A model generated the notes under the pieces. It saw only the letters and a list, made by a program, of their open reading frames with translations, had not been told where the DNA came from and did not search any database. The translations under genes were made by a program, and so were the position numbers. A stretch of 64,000 nucleotides of DNA from Burkholderia pyrrocinia (GTDB taxonomy: Bacteria > Pseudomonadota > Gammaproteobacteria > Burkholderiales > Burkholderiaceae), in the NCBI RefSeq assembly GCF_003330765.1, contig NZ_CP024902.1, positions 2,976,001 through 3,040,000 of the forward strand. The letters are read 5' to 3'. Positions 38,134-47,499 of this stretch are shown here, piece after piece; the first letter of the stretch is position 1; each line of letters opens with the position of its first letter.

Positions 38134-39171
38134 ATGCGTCGAGCGCTGGTTATCGCACCGAATTGGATCGGTGACGCATTGATGGCGCAGCCGCTTTTTG
38201 CGCTGCTGAAGAAACTCCATCCCCGCATCGCGATCGATGCCGTCGCGCCCTCGTGGGTCGCGCCCGTGCTCGAGCGGATGCCCGAGATCCACGATGTCTA
38301 CGCGACCGATCTCGCGCATGGCAAGCTGCAGCCGCTGCGCCGCTGGCAGCTCGCGAGCGACCTGCGCGACGTCGGCTACGACGCGGCGTACGTGCTGCCG
38401 AATTCGCTGAAGTCCGCGGTGATCCCGTGGCTCGCGAACATCCCGCTGCGGATCGGCTACACGGGCGAGCACCGCTACGGGCTGCTGAACGTGCGGCACG
38501 CGAACCCCGACAAGTCGGGCGAGCGCCCGCCGATGACAACCCACTACGCGGCGCTCGCATATGCGCCGGGCGCGAAGCTGCCCGAGTCGATGAAGACGCT
38601 GCCCGCACCGCGCCTCGACGCCGACCTGAACGAGACGGCGCGCGTGTCCGCGCGTTTCAATCTCGATACGCGCAAGCCGCTCGTCGTGTTCTGCCCCGGC
38701 GCAGAATACGGCCCGGCCAAGCGCTGGCCGCCCGAGCACTTCGCGTCGCTCGCGACGATCGTGCACCAGTCGTTCCCGTATACGCAGATCGTCGCGCTCG
38801 GCTCGCAGAAGGACGCCGCGGCCGCGCAGGCGATCGCCGACCACGCGCCGAACGTGCGCAACCTGTGCGGGCAGACGTCGCTCTCCGAGGCGTGCGCGCT
38901 GATCGCGCGCGCGAACGCGGTCGTCACCAACGATTCGGGGCTGATGCACGTCGCCGCCGCACTGCGCCGGCCGCTCGTCGCGCTGTACGGCTCGACGGAT
39001 CCGCGCCACACCCCTCCGCTGTCGGACCTGGCAAAGGTACAATGGCTGCATCTCGAATGCAGTCCCTGCTTCGAACGCGAGTGCCCGCTCGGCCACCTGA
39101 AATGCCTGCGCGAACTCGGTCCCGAGCAGGTATTCGGCGATTTGCGCGGCATGCTCGTCGGGCAGCGCTGA
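38134..39171 (+). CDS. waaF: Lipopolysaccharide heptosyltransferase II
   Basis: Adds the second L-glycero-D-manno-heptose to the LPS inner core at the cytoplasmic face of the inner membrane; 345 aa, GT9 family. It opens RRALVIAPNWIGDALMAQPLFALL, the GT-B nucleotide-sugar fold start of WaaF. The C-terminal half has FCPGAEYGPAKRWPPEHFA, the donor-binding TNDSGLMHVAAAL (about 268-280) and YGSTDPRHTPPLS. No other LPS genes adjoin it. Length is normal. Confidence 0.94.
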   Translation: MRRALVIAPNWIGDALMAQPLFALLKKLHPRIAIDAVAPSWVAPVLERMPEIHDVYATDLAHGKLQPLRRWQLASDLRDVGYDAAYVLPNSLKSAVIPWLANIPLRIGYTGEHRYGLLNVRHANPDKSGERPPMTTHYAALAYAPGAKLPESMKTLPAPRLDADLNETARVSARFNLDTRKPLVVFCPGAEYGPAKRWPPEHFASLATIVHQSFPYTQIVALGSQKDAAAAQAIADHAPNVRNLCGQTSLSEACALIARANAVVTNDSGLMHVAAALRRPLVALYGSTDPRHTPPLSDLAKVQWLHLECSPCFERECPLGHLKCLRELGPEQVFGDLRGMLVGQR

Positions 39172-39286
39172 CCCTGGCCGGCAGCGTCGCCCGGCGCGCC
39201 GGGCAATCCGATTCACCGGTGTGCGGCGGCTCCATCCGGGCCGCCGCGCTGAATACGGCGCGCGACGCGCGCGAGAGATAAACCCG

Positions 39287-39733
39287 ATGCCACGTTTTGC
39301 CCGCCTCTTCGAAGCCGCAGCCGATACGCTCAACGCTTACTACCAGGCCGTCGCCGATGCCAATCTCGACGCGCTGCTGGCGTTGTGGATCGACGAGGAT
39401 TTCGCCAGCTGCGTGTGGGCGGACGGCGAGCATCTGCACGGCCTCGACCAGATCCGCAGCGGGCTCGCCAATCGCCTCGCGACGCGCCCCGTGACGATCG
39501 AACCGCTCGATATCCGCGTTTACGACAGCCTCGGCACGGTCGTCTACACGATCGCCGAAGCGCATCAGCAGGCCGACCTGACGGCCGAACCCGACATGGT
39601 TTTCGCGACGTACGTGATGATCCACGAACGCGGCGAATGGCGCATCGCGCACATCCACGCGAGCCCGATTCCCGAACAGGCGGCCGGGCAGTTCGCCGCC
39701 AAGATCCGCCATGGGCAGGGCCCGCTGCACTGA
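39287..39733 (+). CDS. NTF2-like/SnoaL-fold protein
   Basis: A 148-aa protein with the layout of the DUF4440/SnoaL-like NTF2 fold: an N-terminal helix pair (DTLNAYYQAVADANLDALLALW), then alternating strands ending in RGEWRIAHIHASP. Such proteins bind small ligands or act as small enzymes; the partner here is unknown. GAGAGATAAACCC supports the ATG at 39287. A hydrolase gene follows 31 bp downstream, so they may act together. Confidence 0.75.
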   Translation: MPRFARLFEAAADTLNAYYQAVADANLDALLALWIDEDFASCVWADGEHLHGLDQIRSGLANRLATRPVTIEPLDIRVYDSLGTVVYTIAEAHQQADLTAEPDMVFATYVMIHERGEWRIAHIHASPIPEQAAGQFAAKIRHGQGPLH

Positions 39734-39764
39734 CGAATCGACGAAGAAATGAAGTGGGGCGATC

Positions 39765-40802
39765 ATGAGTACGGCTTCTCCGCCCACCTCGCCGCTGGCC
39801 GGGGCCCACGCCCCTGACGACGACGCATTGCGCTATCGCGCACCACGCTGGCTGCCGAACAGCCATGCGCAAACCATCGTGCCCGCGCTGTTCGCGCGGC
39901 GTCCGGTCGTCGCGTACCGACGAGAGCGATGGGAAACCCCCGACCACGATTTCATCGACCTCGACTGGGTCGCCCACCTCGACAGTGCCGCGCCGCGGCC
40001 CGACGCGCCGCTGTTCGTGCTGTTCCACGGCCTCGAAGGCAGCTCCGGCTCGCACTATGCGCTCGCGATGATGGCCGCCGCGCGCGCGAAGGGCTGGCAC
40101 GCCGTCGTGCCGCACTTCCGCAGTTGCAGCGGCGAGATCAACCGCCGGCCGCGCTTCTACCATCTCGCCGACAGCGCCGAGGTCGACTGGATCCTGCGCC
40201 GGCTCGCCGCGCAGCACCGAGGGCCGCTGGTCGCGGCCGGCGTGTCGCTCGGCGGCAATGTGCTGCTGCGCTGGCTCGGCGAGCATCGCAGCGACACGTC
40301 GATCCTGCGGGCGGCCGCCGCGATCTCGACGCCGATCGACGTGCACGCGGGCGGCCTCGCGCTGTCGCAGGGGTTCGCGATGATCTACACGCGCAGCTTC
40401 CTGAAGACGCTCAAGCGCAAGGCGCTCGCGAAGCTCGACCAGTACCCGGGGCTGTTCGACCGCGACGCGATGCTGCAGGCCGTGACGATGCGCGATTTCG
40501 ACGAGGTCGTGACCGCGCCGCTGCACGGTTTCGCGGACGCGGACGACTACTGGACGAAGGCGACGACGCGGCCGCTGCTGCCCGCGATCGACGTGCCGAC
40601 GCTGATCCTCAACGCCCGCAACGACCCGTTCCTGCCCGAATCGGCGCTGCCGGGCCCGGCCGACGTATCGCCGGCCGTCGAGCTCGACCAGCCCGCGGAC
40701 GGCGGCCATGCGGGCTTCATGACCGGGCCGTTCCCCGGCCGCCTCGACTGGCTGTCGGCGCGGGTGTTCGGCTATTGCTCGAAATTCGTCGACCATGGAT
40801 GA
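39765..40802 (+). CDS. YheT-family alpha/beta hydrolase
   Basis: A 345-aa alpha/beta hydrolase of the YheT/ABHD1-3 family. It opens with RAPRWLPNSHAQTIVPALFARRP, characteristic of the family. It has the oxyanion HGLEGSSGSHYA, nucleophile elbow AAGVSLGGNVLLRWL with Ser (about 163), Asp in ILNARNDPFLP and His in DGGHAGFM. The substrate is not known; relatives act on esters of lipids. It overlaps the next gene by 8 bp, so the two are translationally coupled. Confidence 0.9.
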   Translation: MSTASPPTSPLAGAHAPDDDALRYRAPRWLPNSHAQTIVPALFARRPVVAYRRERWETPDHDFIDLDWVAHLDSAAPRPDAPLFVLFHGLEGSSGSHYALAMMAAARAKGWHAVVPHFRSCSGEINRRPRFYHLADSAEVDWILRRLAAQHRGPLVAAGVSLGGNVLLRWLGEHRSDTSILRAAAAISTPIDVHAGGLALSQGFAMIYTRSFLKTLKRKALAKLDQYPGLFDRDAMLQAVTMRDFDEVVTAPLHGFADADDYWTKATTRPLLPAIDVPTLILNARNDPFLPESALPGPADVSPAVELDQPADGGHAGFMTGPFPGRLDWLSARVFGYCSKFVDHG

Positions 40803-41382
40803 CATCGTCAGACAAGCGCTCGCCAAATGGCCGGACGTGCCGCACTGCACGGGCTGGCTGCTGCTCGACCGGCGCGGCGAATGGCGGCTGCGCGACGACG
40901 CGGCGCAAGCGGCCGGCGAGCTCGGCTCGCCGGTCCGGCATGCGGCGCTGAACGCGTTCATCGGCCGCAACTACGAATGCGACGCGCAGGGCCAGTGGTT
41001 CTTCCAGAACGGGCCGCAGCGCGTGTACGTCGAGCTCGCCTATACGCCGTGGGTCGTCCGGCTCGCCGAGCACGACGGACAGCTCACGCTCACCGACCAG
41101 ACGGGCGCACCGTTCGAACCGGGTGAAGCATGGCTCGACGATGGGGGCGGCGTGCTGTTTCGCGATACCGGCACGCCGCCGCGCGTCGCGGCGCTGCACG
41201 ATCACGACCTCGGGCTGTTCGCCGATCACGCGGATTTCGACGCCGCGCCGCCCGTGCTGCGCTGGCGCGACGGCCGCACGCTGCCGCTCGGCAACATCGT
41301 CTGCGCCGACGTGCCCGCGCGGTTCGGCTATGTCGCGAGCCCGGCGCGACACGCACGCGACGCGGCCGACGGCGGCAACTGA
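40795..41382 (+). CDS. Conserved hypothetical protein
   Basis: A 195-aa protein I cannot place with confidence in a named family. It is soluble, mildly acidic, has no signal peptide or membrane helix, and is probably mostly beta (GWLLLDRRGEWRLRD, QWFFQNGPQRVYVELAYTPWVVRL). The 8-bp overlap with the hydrolase gene implies shared expression and perhaps a shared role. The last 20 residues are low in structure. It converges on the M48 protease gene with a 39-bp gap. Confidence 0.75.
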   Translation: MDDIVRQALAKWPDVPHCTGWLLLDRRGEWRLRDDAAQAAGELGSPVRHAALNAFIGRNYECDAQGQWFFQNGPQRVYVELAYTPWVVRLAEHDGQLTLTDQTGAPFEPGEAWLDDGGGVLFRDTGTPPRVAALHDHDLGLFADHADFDAAPPVLRWRDGRTLPLGNIVCADVPARFGYVASPARHARDAADGGN

Positions 41383-41421
41383 CCCGCAGTCGCCCCACCC
41401 GCGTTCGCCGCGCGACGGCCG

Positions 41422-43116
41422 CTACCCGCGGCCGTTCTTCTCGTCCTCGCGCTCTTCCTTGTAGCGCGCCTCGAATTCCAGCAGCCGCGCGCCGATGATC
41501 GATTGCTCATAGAACGACACTTCCTTCGCGTCGCGCGCTTCCTTCAGCTGGCGGATCGCCGACGGCCAAGCGCCGTCGAGCGCGAGTTTCTCCGCGAGCG
41601 CGCGGCGCCGCGCGAGCACGTCGCCCTTGCCGTCGCTCGCCTTCGCGAGGTAGTCCCACCAGTCCGGCTGCTCGGGATCGGCCTTCGCCTGCGCGCGTGC
41701 GAGCGCCTGCGCCTCGGCGAAGCGGCGCGCGGCGATCAGCGCCTGCAGGTGCGCGACGATCGCCGCGTGCGACGCCGGCCAGCGCCGCTGAGCGAGCGCC
41801 GCGAGCCGCACCGCGTCGTCGGTCCGGCCCGCGCGGCGCGCGATGTCGGCGGCCAGCACGTCGAGGCTCGGCGAACTCGTCACCGGATCGTCCTCGCGCC
41901 GCTCGCGCGCATCGAACGCGGCGCGTGCCGACGCGAGCGCCTTGCCGGCCGCGTCGTATTCGCCGAGCAGCAGGTTCGCGAGCGCGATGCCGTACCCGTT
42001 CGCCGCGACGTTCGGCGCCGTGCGATCGTCGATCTCGAGCTGCATCCGGCGCGCTTCGGCCGCGATATCGGTCGGCGCACGGTTCTGCAGGATACGCAGC
42101 CGCGCGCGCACGAACCCGTATTCGGCCGACTGGCGCGGCTGCCGGTACGGCGCGCGGCGCGCGCGATCTTCCATATCCGCGATCCGCTCGCCGGTCAGCG
42201 GGTGCGTGCGCGCATAGGCCGGCACGCCCGCATCGCCCATCGATGCGCGATCGAGCCGTTCGAAGAAGCCCGGCATCCCGTACGGATCGTAGCCCGCGCC
42301 CGCGAGCAGCTGGAAGCCGACGCGATCGGCCTCGCGCTCGGCCGAACGCGAGAAGCGCAGCTGGTTGTCGACCGCGTAGGCCTGCCCGCCCACCGCGATC
42401 GCGCTGCCGAGATCGCCGCTTCTCGCCAGCACGCCGGCCAGCACGCCGAGCAGCATCGTCGCGAGCGCCGTGTAGCCGGTCTTCTCGCTCGCGCCGATCA
42501 TCCGCGCGATATGCCGCTGCAGGACGTGCCCCATCTCGTGGCCGACCACCGATGCGAGCTCCGACTCCGTCTGCGTCGTGACGACGAGCCCGCTGTTGAT
42601 CCCGATGAAGCCGCCCGGCATCGAGAACGCGTTGATCTGCGGATCGCGCACCGGGAACAGGTCGAAGTCCGGTGTGTAGCCGCCGATGTAGCGCGCGGCG
42701 GCCGCGGCCGCGAGCCGCGCCGCCATCGCGTTCAGGTAGTCGCGCACGAGCCAGTCGTCGAGATAGTCGGGGTCGCGCCGCACTTCGCGCATCACGCGCT
42801 CGCCGAGCCGGCGCTCGGCCCGCGGCGTCAGTGAACCGCCGGAGCCGTCGCCGAGGTCGGGCAGCTCGAGGGCGCGGAGCGGCGCGCGCAGGCTCGCGGC
42901 CGGCGCCGACGCGCCATCCGCGCCCGAAAACCGGCTCTCCGCGCCGCCGTACGTGCCGAAAACGCCGGTCGCGATGCCGGATGGCACGGTGGAAATCGAC
43001 GGGGAGCCGCCGGTCGCCGGCTCGAGCGGCGGCGCGGACACGCTCTGCGCATGGCCGCTCGGCGGCAACGCGAGCGCCGCCGACAGCGACACCGCAAGCA
43101 ACTGTTTGACACGCAT
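41422..43116 (-). CDS. M48-family periplasmic metalloprotease with C-terminal TPR region (BepA-like)
   Basis: A 564-aa exported zinc protease. The signal peptide (1-24, ends SGHAQS) was decisive for the start at 43116. The M48 domain has the zinc site HEMGH in VVGHEMGHVLQRHIAR, with the third ligand Glu in SAEREADRVGFQLL and the GGFIGINSGLVVTT strand. After about residue 330, helical TPR-like repeats follow. Layout matches BepA/YfgC, which guards outer-membrane protein and LptD assembly. Unlike Escherichia coli BepA (about 490 aa), an Ala/Ser/Gly-rich stretch precedes the protease. The role by homology is envelope quality control. Confidence 0.92.
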   Translation of the reverse strand: MRVKQLLAVSLSAALALPPSGHAQSVSAPPLEPATGGSPSISTVPSGIATGVFGTYGGAESRFSGADGASAPAASLRAPLRALELPDLGDGSGGSLTPRAERRLGERVMREVRRDPDYLDDWLVRDYLNAMAARLAAAAAARYIGGYTPDFDLFPVRDPQINAFSMPGGFIGINSGLVVTTQTESELASVVGHEMGHVLQRHIARMIGASEKTGYTALATMLLGVLAGVLARSGDLGSAIAVGGQAYAVDNQLRFSRSAEREADRVGFQLLAGAGYDPYGMPGFFERLDRASMGDAGVPAYARTHPLTGERIADMEDRARRAPYRQPRQSAEYGFVRARLRILQNRAPTDIAAEARRMQLEIDDRTAPNVAANGYGIALANLLLGEYDAAGKALASARAAFDARERREDDPVTSSPSLDVLAADIARRAGRTDDAVRLAALAQRRWPASHAAIVAHLQALIAARRFAEAQALARAQAKADPEQPDWWDYLAKASDGKGDVLARRRALAEKLALDGAWPSAIRQLKEARDAKEVSFYEQSIIGARLLEFEARYKEEREDEKNGRG

Positions 43117-43294
43117 GGCAGGATGAAAACGACACCGCCCCGCGCGCCGGGCGCGCATCGCGGCGTTTGGTCTGAATATTCCGGTCATTGTACCGGCGCC
43201 GCCGCGACTGTCTCGTGCCGCGCATGCCGCATCTGCGCCCCCGGCGACGCGAACGCCGCTGCTATGATAGGCGCCCGTTGAGACGGAGCATGAC

Positions 43295-43783
43295 ATGTCA
43301 GGACTCACCCATTTCGATGCCGCCGGCCATGCGCATATGGTCGACGTCGGCGGCAAGCAGGAAACACAACGCATCGCGATCGCGCGCGGCACGATCCGGA
43401 TGCTGCCGGCAACGTTCGCGCTGATCCGCGACGGCAAGGCAAAGAAAGGCGACGTGCTCGGCGTCGCGCGCATCGCGGCAATCCAGGGCGCAAAGCGTAC
43501 GGCCGACCTCATTCCGCTGTGTCATCCGCTCGCGCTGACACGTGTGGCCGTCGACTTCGAACTCGACGACGCGCTGCCGGGCGTCCACTGCGTCGTGCAG
43601 GTCGAGACGTTCGGGCGAACCGGCGTCGAGATGGAAGCGCTGACCGCCGTGCAGGTCGGGCTGCTGACCGTCTACGACATGTGCAAGGCGGTCGATCGCG
43701 GGATGGTGATTACCGATGTGAGCGTGCGGGAGAAGCGCGGCGGGAAGTCGGGAGACTGGAAGGCGGAGGAGACAGCCGGCTGA
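43295..43783 (+). CDS. moaC: Cyclic pyranopterin monophosphate synthase
   Basis: Second enzyme of molybdenum cofactor synthesis, acting after MoaA; 162 aa. It starts [21 protein letters not shown], with [27 protein letters not shown] carrying the active-site His, [19 protein letters not shown], and [12 protein letters not shown] with Lys. GGAG lies near the ATG. No other moa genes adjoin it. The accessory VgrG cluster begins 114 bp downstream. Confidence 0.96.
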   Translation: MSGLTHFDAAGHAHMVDVGGKQETQRIAIARGTIRMLPATFALIRDGKAKKGDVLGVARIAAIQGAKRTADLIPLCHPLALTRVAVDFELDDALPGVHCVVQVETFGRTGVEMEALTAVQVGLLTVYDMCKAVDRGMVITDVSVREKRGGKSGDWKAEETAG

Positions 43784-43897
43784 GCGGCCGGGACGCCGCC
43801 AGCAGGTAAATTCGGGATAAAGCCAGTTATCTCATACAATTACCGGATTCCGCACGGGAGAGCGTGCGAACCAGCACAAAAAGAGCGAGCACTGGTG

Positions 43898-46585
43898 ATG
43901 AATTCGCAAGAGTTAAGAAGCGCACTGCTGGCCGGGCCGATTCAGGACGAGCGACTTGTCAAACTGGATACGCCGCTCGGTTCCGATGTCCTGCTGCCCC
44001 ATCGCATCAAGGGGCGATCCCGGCTCGGGCATCATTTCGAGTTCACCGTTGACGCCGTTTCGGTGTCCGACGACATCGAACTCAAGAAGCTGATCGCGCA
44101 ACCGGTCACGCTGCGGATCCAGCAGGCCGACAAATCGTACGCGCCCCACCACGGGTATGTGCACTCGGCACGCCGACTCGGGTCGGACAGCGGCGTCACG
44201 CACTACCAGATCGCCTTCGCGTCGTTCCTGCACTTCCTGAAGTTCCGCCGCGACCAGCGCATCTGGCAGGACAAATCTGCCGACGACATCATCGCCGACG
44301 TACTGAACCAGCACCCGCAGGCCAAGGGCAACTTCGTCTTCCGGCTCTATCAGCCGCTGCCCGCTCGTTCGTTCTGCATGCAGTACGAGGACGACTGGAA
44401 TTTCGTGCACCGCCTGATGGAATCGGAAGGCCTGTACGGCTTCTGGGAGCAGGCGGACGACGGCAAGTCGCACAAACTCGTCGTCGTCGACCGGATCGAC
44501 GCGCTACCCGCGCTGTCGCCACAAACCGTCCGCTTTCATCACGCCGGCGCAAACGACGAAGCCGATTCGCTCGTCCAGTTCTCCGGCACGCGCACGCTGC
44601 GAAGCGTCGCACGCACGACACGCACGTTCGACTACAAGCAGCCGCCCACCGCGTCGAATCCGAAGGCAATCCATACGCCGACGATCGCGAACCAGGGCGA
44701 CCTGCCGCAGCAACTCGAAGTCTACGAATACACGGGCGCCTATACCTACCCCGAACAGTCTCGCGGCGACCATCTGTCGAAGATCTGGATGGAGGAGCAG
44801 GAGTCGCACGCGAAGCGCTTTCATGGCATCGGCGGCGTGCGCCGCATGGACGCGGGACGCACCTTCGAACTGGCCGAACACCCCGCGCACGACAAGGACG
44901 ATGCCGGCCAGCGCGAATTCGCCGTGATCGAGACGGCGTGGATCATCGCGAACAATCTGCCCGTCGCCGATCCGCAGGCCGGGTTCCCGCACAGCCTGCA
45001 GGCTGAAATCGGCGACCTCGCGCAGTCGAGCGGCGCGGACCTGTCGCGTGTTTCCCATCCGGACGGCAGCGAGGGATTCTTCCAGATCAGCATCGAAGCA
45101 CAACGCACGACGGTGCCGTTCCGCAGCCCGCTCGAGCACGCCAAGCCGCCGATGCACCTGCAATCGGCGATCGTCGTCGCGCCGCAGGGCGAGGAAGTCC
45201 ATACCGACGAACTCAACCGGATCAAGGTCCGCTTCCACTGGGATCGCCTCAACGACGGCGACGAGAAGGCGTCGTGCTGGCTGCGTGCCGCCGCATCGGA
45301 TTCGGGCAACGGCTATGGCGCCGTTCACCCCCACCGCAGCGGCGAGGAAGTGCTGGTCGATTTTCTCGGCGGCGACTGCGATCGCCCGCTCGTCGTCGGG
45401 AAGCTGTACAACGGCGCGACGAGCCCGCAATGGCACAGCAACGGCATCCTGTCCGGATACCGGTCGAAGGAATACGCGGGCGCCGGCTACAACCAGCTGG
45501 TGCTCGACGACGCGACAGCGCAGAACCGCGTGCACCTGTACAGCAGCCAGGCCAACGCGCATCTGCACCTCGGCTACCTGATCGACCACACGGGCAACAA
45601 CCGCGGCAGCTATCTCGGCAGCGGTTTCGACCTGCGATCCGACGCCTTCGGCGCGGTTCGCGCGAACCGCGGGCTCTACGTCACCACGCATCCGAAACAG
45701 CCGGCCAGCCAGCCGCTCGACGTCCAGGAGACGCAACAGCAGCTCGTCAGGGCGGAAGGCCTGATGGAAGCGATGTCGGATGTCAGCACCCAGCATCAGG
45801 GCGAGTCGCTCGATCCCGGTCATGCGGCATTGAAGCAGTTCAGCGATGCGACGCAGAACAGCGTGACCGGCAGCGCGTCGGGCGGGCGAACCGGCGGCGG
45901 CGGAACCGGCAGCGCCAATGCGTTCAAGGAACCCGTGATGCTGTTCGGCAGCCCGGCCGGCATCGGGTTGTCGACGCAGCAATCCGTGCAGTTCGCCGCG
46001 GACCAGCACGTCAACCTCGTCAGCGGACAGAGCACCCATGTCGCCGCCGGGAAATCGCTGATCGCGAGCGTCATCGACCGGATCAGCCTGTTCGCGCAGA
46101 ACGCGGGCATGAAGCTGTTCGCCGGCAAGGGCAAGGTGGAAATCCAGGCACACGCGGACAACATCGAGTTGACCGCGCAGAAGGCGCTGAAGCTGATGGC
46201 GGTCACCGAGTCGATCGAAGGCGCCGCGGCGAAGGAAATCCTGCTGACGTCCGGCGGCGCGTACATCCGCATCGCGGACGGCAACATTGAGGTGCACGCG
46301 CCCGGCAAGATCGACATCAAGGGTGCGCAGCACGCGTTCAGCGGGCCCACGCACCTGTCGCAAACGATGCCGACGCTGCCGAACTCGAGCGGCAACTACG
46401 ATCAGGCGTTCATCGCGCACTGGGCCGGCACCGACATTCCGGTCGCGAACACGCGGTACCAGATGTTCTCGAACGGCAAGCTGCTCTCGGAAGGCGTCAC
46501 CAATGCGGCAGGTGAGACGGGGCTCACGCAGAGCCACGTACCGCATGACGTCGTCGTCAAGTTTCTAGGGAAATCGAATGGCTGA
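43898..46585 (+). CDS. vgrG: Type VI secretion VgrG spike protein with DUF2345 and C-terminal extension
   Basis: VgrG forms the trimeric tip of the type VI secretion needle. Of 895 aa, residues about 30-350 match the gp27-like base (RSFCMQYEDDWNFVHRLMESEGLYGFWEQ), about 430-520 the gp5-like OB fold (DELNRIKVRFHWDR, GNGYGAVHPHRSGEEVLVDFLGGD), and about 680-800 the DUF2345 helix (AGMKLFAGKGKVEIQAHADN). The last 50 residues (IPVANTRYQMFSNGKL on) look like a small transthyretin-type beta module, the kind used to dock cargo. I chose ATG 43898; a GTG one codon earlier is possible. It overlaps the next gene by 8 bp. No structural T6SS genes are in the window, so this is an orphan vgrG cluster. Confidence 0.95.
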   Translation: MNSQELRSALLAGPIQDERLVKLDTPLGSDVLLPHRIKGRSRLGHHFEFTVDAVSVSDDIELKKLIAQPVTLRIQQADKSYAPHHGYVHSARRLGSDSGVTHYQIAFASFLHFLKFRRDQRIWQDKSADDIIADVLNQHPQAKGNFVFRLYQPLPARSFCMQYEDDWNFVHRLMESEGLYGFWEQADDGKSHKLVVVDRIDALPALSPQTVRFHHAGANDEADSLVQFSGTRTLRSVARTTRTFDYKQPPTASNPKAIHTPTIANQGDLPQQLEVYEYTGAYTYPEQSRGDHLSKIWMEEQESHAKRFHGIGGVRRMDAGRTFELAEHPAHDKDDAGQREFAVIETAWIIANNLPVADPQAGFPHSLQAEIGDLAQSSGADLSRVSHPDGSEGFFQISIEAQRTTVPFRSPLEHAKPPMHLQSAIVVAPQGEEVHTDELNRIKVRFHWDRLNDGDEKASCWLRAAASDSGNGYGAVHPHRSGEEVLVDFLGGDCDRPLVVGKLYNGATSPQWHSNGILSGYRSKEYAGAGYNQLVLDDATAQNRVHLYSSQANAHLHLGYLIDHTGNNRGSYLGSGFDLRSDAFGAVRANRGLYVTTHPKQPASQPLDVQETQQQLVRAEGLMEAMSDVSTQHQGESLDPGHAALKQFSDATQNSVTGSASGGRTGGGGTGSANAFKEPVMLFGSPAGIGLSTQQSVQFAADQHVNLVSGQSTHVAAGKSLIASVIDRISLFAQNAGMKLFAGKGKVEIQAHADNIELTAQKALKLMAVTESIEGAAAKEILLTSGGAYIRIADGNIEVHAPGKIDIKGAQHAFSGPTHLSQTMPTLPNSSGNYDQAFIAHWAGTDIPVANTRYQMFSNGKLLSEGVTNAAGETGLTQSHVPHDVVVKFLGKSNG

Positions 46586-47498
46586 CGGACAACAGGACAA
46601 CAACGTGCTCGGCAGCGGCTCGGGGATGCTGACGCCGACGGGGTACAAGGATCGGCCGAAGGTTGAGATCAACATCTGCGACAAGCATGTGACGCCGGCG
46701 GCGGATTCCGTCATCGGCCACTGCACCTACTATTACCAGCCGCTGCACGGCGAGTATATGGAGACGGTCGAAAAGGTCAGCAAAGCGAGTATCTGGGAGA
46801 CGGTCAAGGCGTTTGCGACGTCGTGGGATCCATGGAAAGACCAGAAAGTCGCCCAGCGACTACTGCATCGGCGGGAGGATCTGATCAAACCGGACAGCAG
46901 TGATTCCGACTGGTCCCGTCACGGCAATTTCATGATGCGTCATATCGGGTGCGGGCATAAGCCGCCGGGATACTACGTCAGCTACGGCTATTACTACTGC
47001 TCGAACTACGGCGCAAAACTCGCGCCGCGGCTGACCGACACGGGCAAGGCCTGGCTGGCAAGCGCGCGCTGGTTTCTCCAGCACTACATGGAACAGGGGT
47101 TGCAGCAAAACATGCGCGGCGACGCCATTTCCATCCGAGGCAAGAAGCCGAACAGCGGCACCTGCGCGATGACAATTCCGCAGTACTCACTGGAACTGGA
47201 CGACTACACGTTCAAGACGTTCGCGTTCAAGACCCACCCGCTCGCGTACCTCGACGGCGGCCTCGCCGGACTCGGGCCGCTCGATATGGTCAAGATCCTG
47301 GGCGAGCCCAATACCCAGGAATGGGGTGATGTCAGAACGCTGTATCAGGCGTACGACAGCGGCGTCGGTGTCGGCAAGCAATATTTCGACAATACGGTGG
47401 ATTACGCGAAGGCCGCAGGCAACGCAGCAAGCAACGCCGTCAACGAACACGTCGTTGACCCGGTTGCGCAGGCACTCGAAAAATTGATGTCGAAATGA
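46578..47498 (+). CDS. Probable T6SS cargo effector of unknown family
   Basis: A 306-aa protein with no family I recognise. It lacks a signal peptide and clear membrane helices. It has five Cys (34, 49, 125, 141, 196) and a striking HIGCGHKPPGYYVSYGYYYC block (122-141), rich in His, Cys, Tyr and Gly, followed by LTDTGKAWLASARWFLQHYM. The C-terminal part (263-306) is Ala/Asn/Val-rich and helical. It overlaps the vgrG stop by 8 bp, and a membrane-anchored protein gene starts one base after its own stop. Position and size fit a VgrG-delivered effector; the activity (envelope-targeted, judging from the neighbours) is inference. No adaptor (DUF4123, DUF1795, DUF2169) or PAAR gene is present. Confidence 0.8.
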   Translation: MADGQQDNNVLGSGSGMLTPTGYKDRPKVEINICDKHVTPAADSVIGHCTYYYQPLHGEYMETVEKVSKASIWETVKAFATSWDPWKDQKVAQRLLHRREDLIKPDSSDSDWSRHGNFMMRHIGCGHKPPGYYVSYGYYYCSNYGAKLAPRLTDTGKAWLASARWFLQHYMEQGLQQNMRGDAISIRGKKPNSGTCAMTIPQYSLELDDYTFKTFAFKTHPLAYLDGGLAGLGPLDMVKILGEPNTQEWGDVRTLYQAYDSGVGVGKQYFDNTVDYAKAAGNAASNAVNEHVVDPVAQALEKLMSK

Positions 47499-47499
47499 A

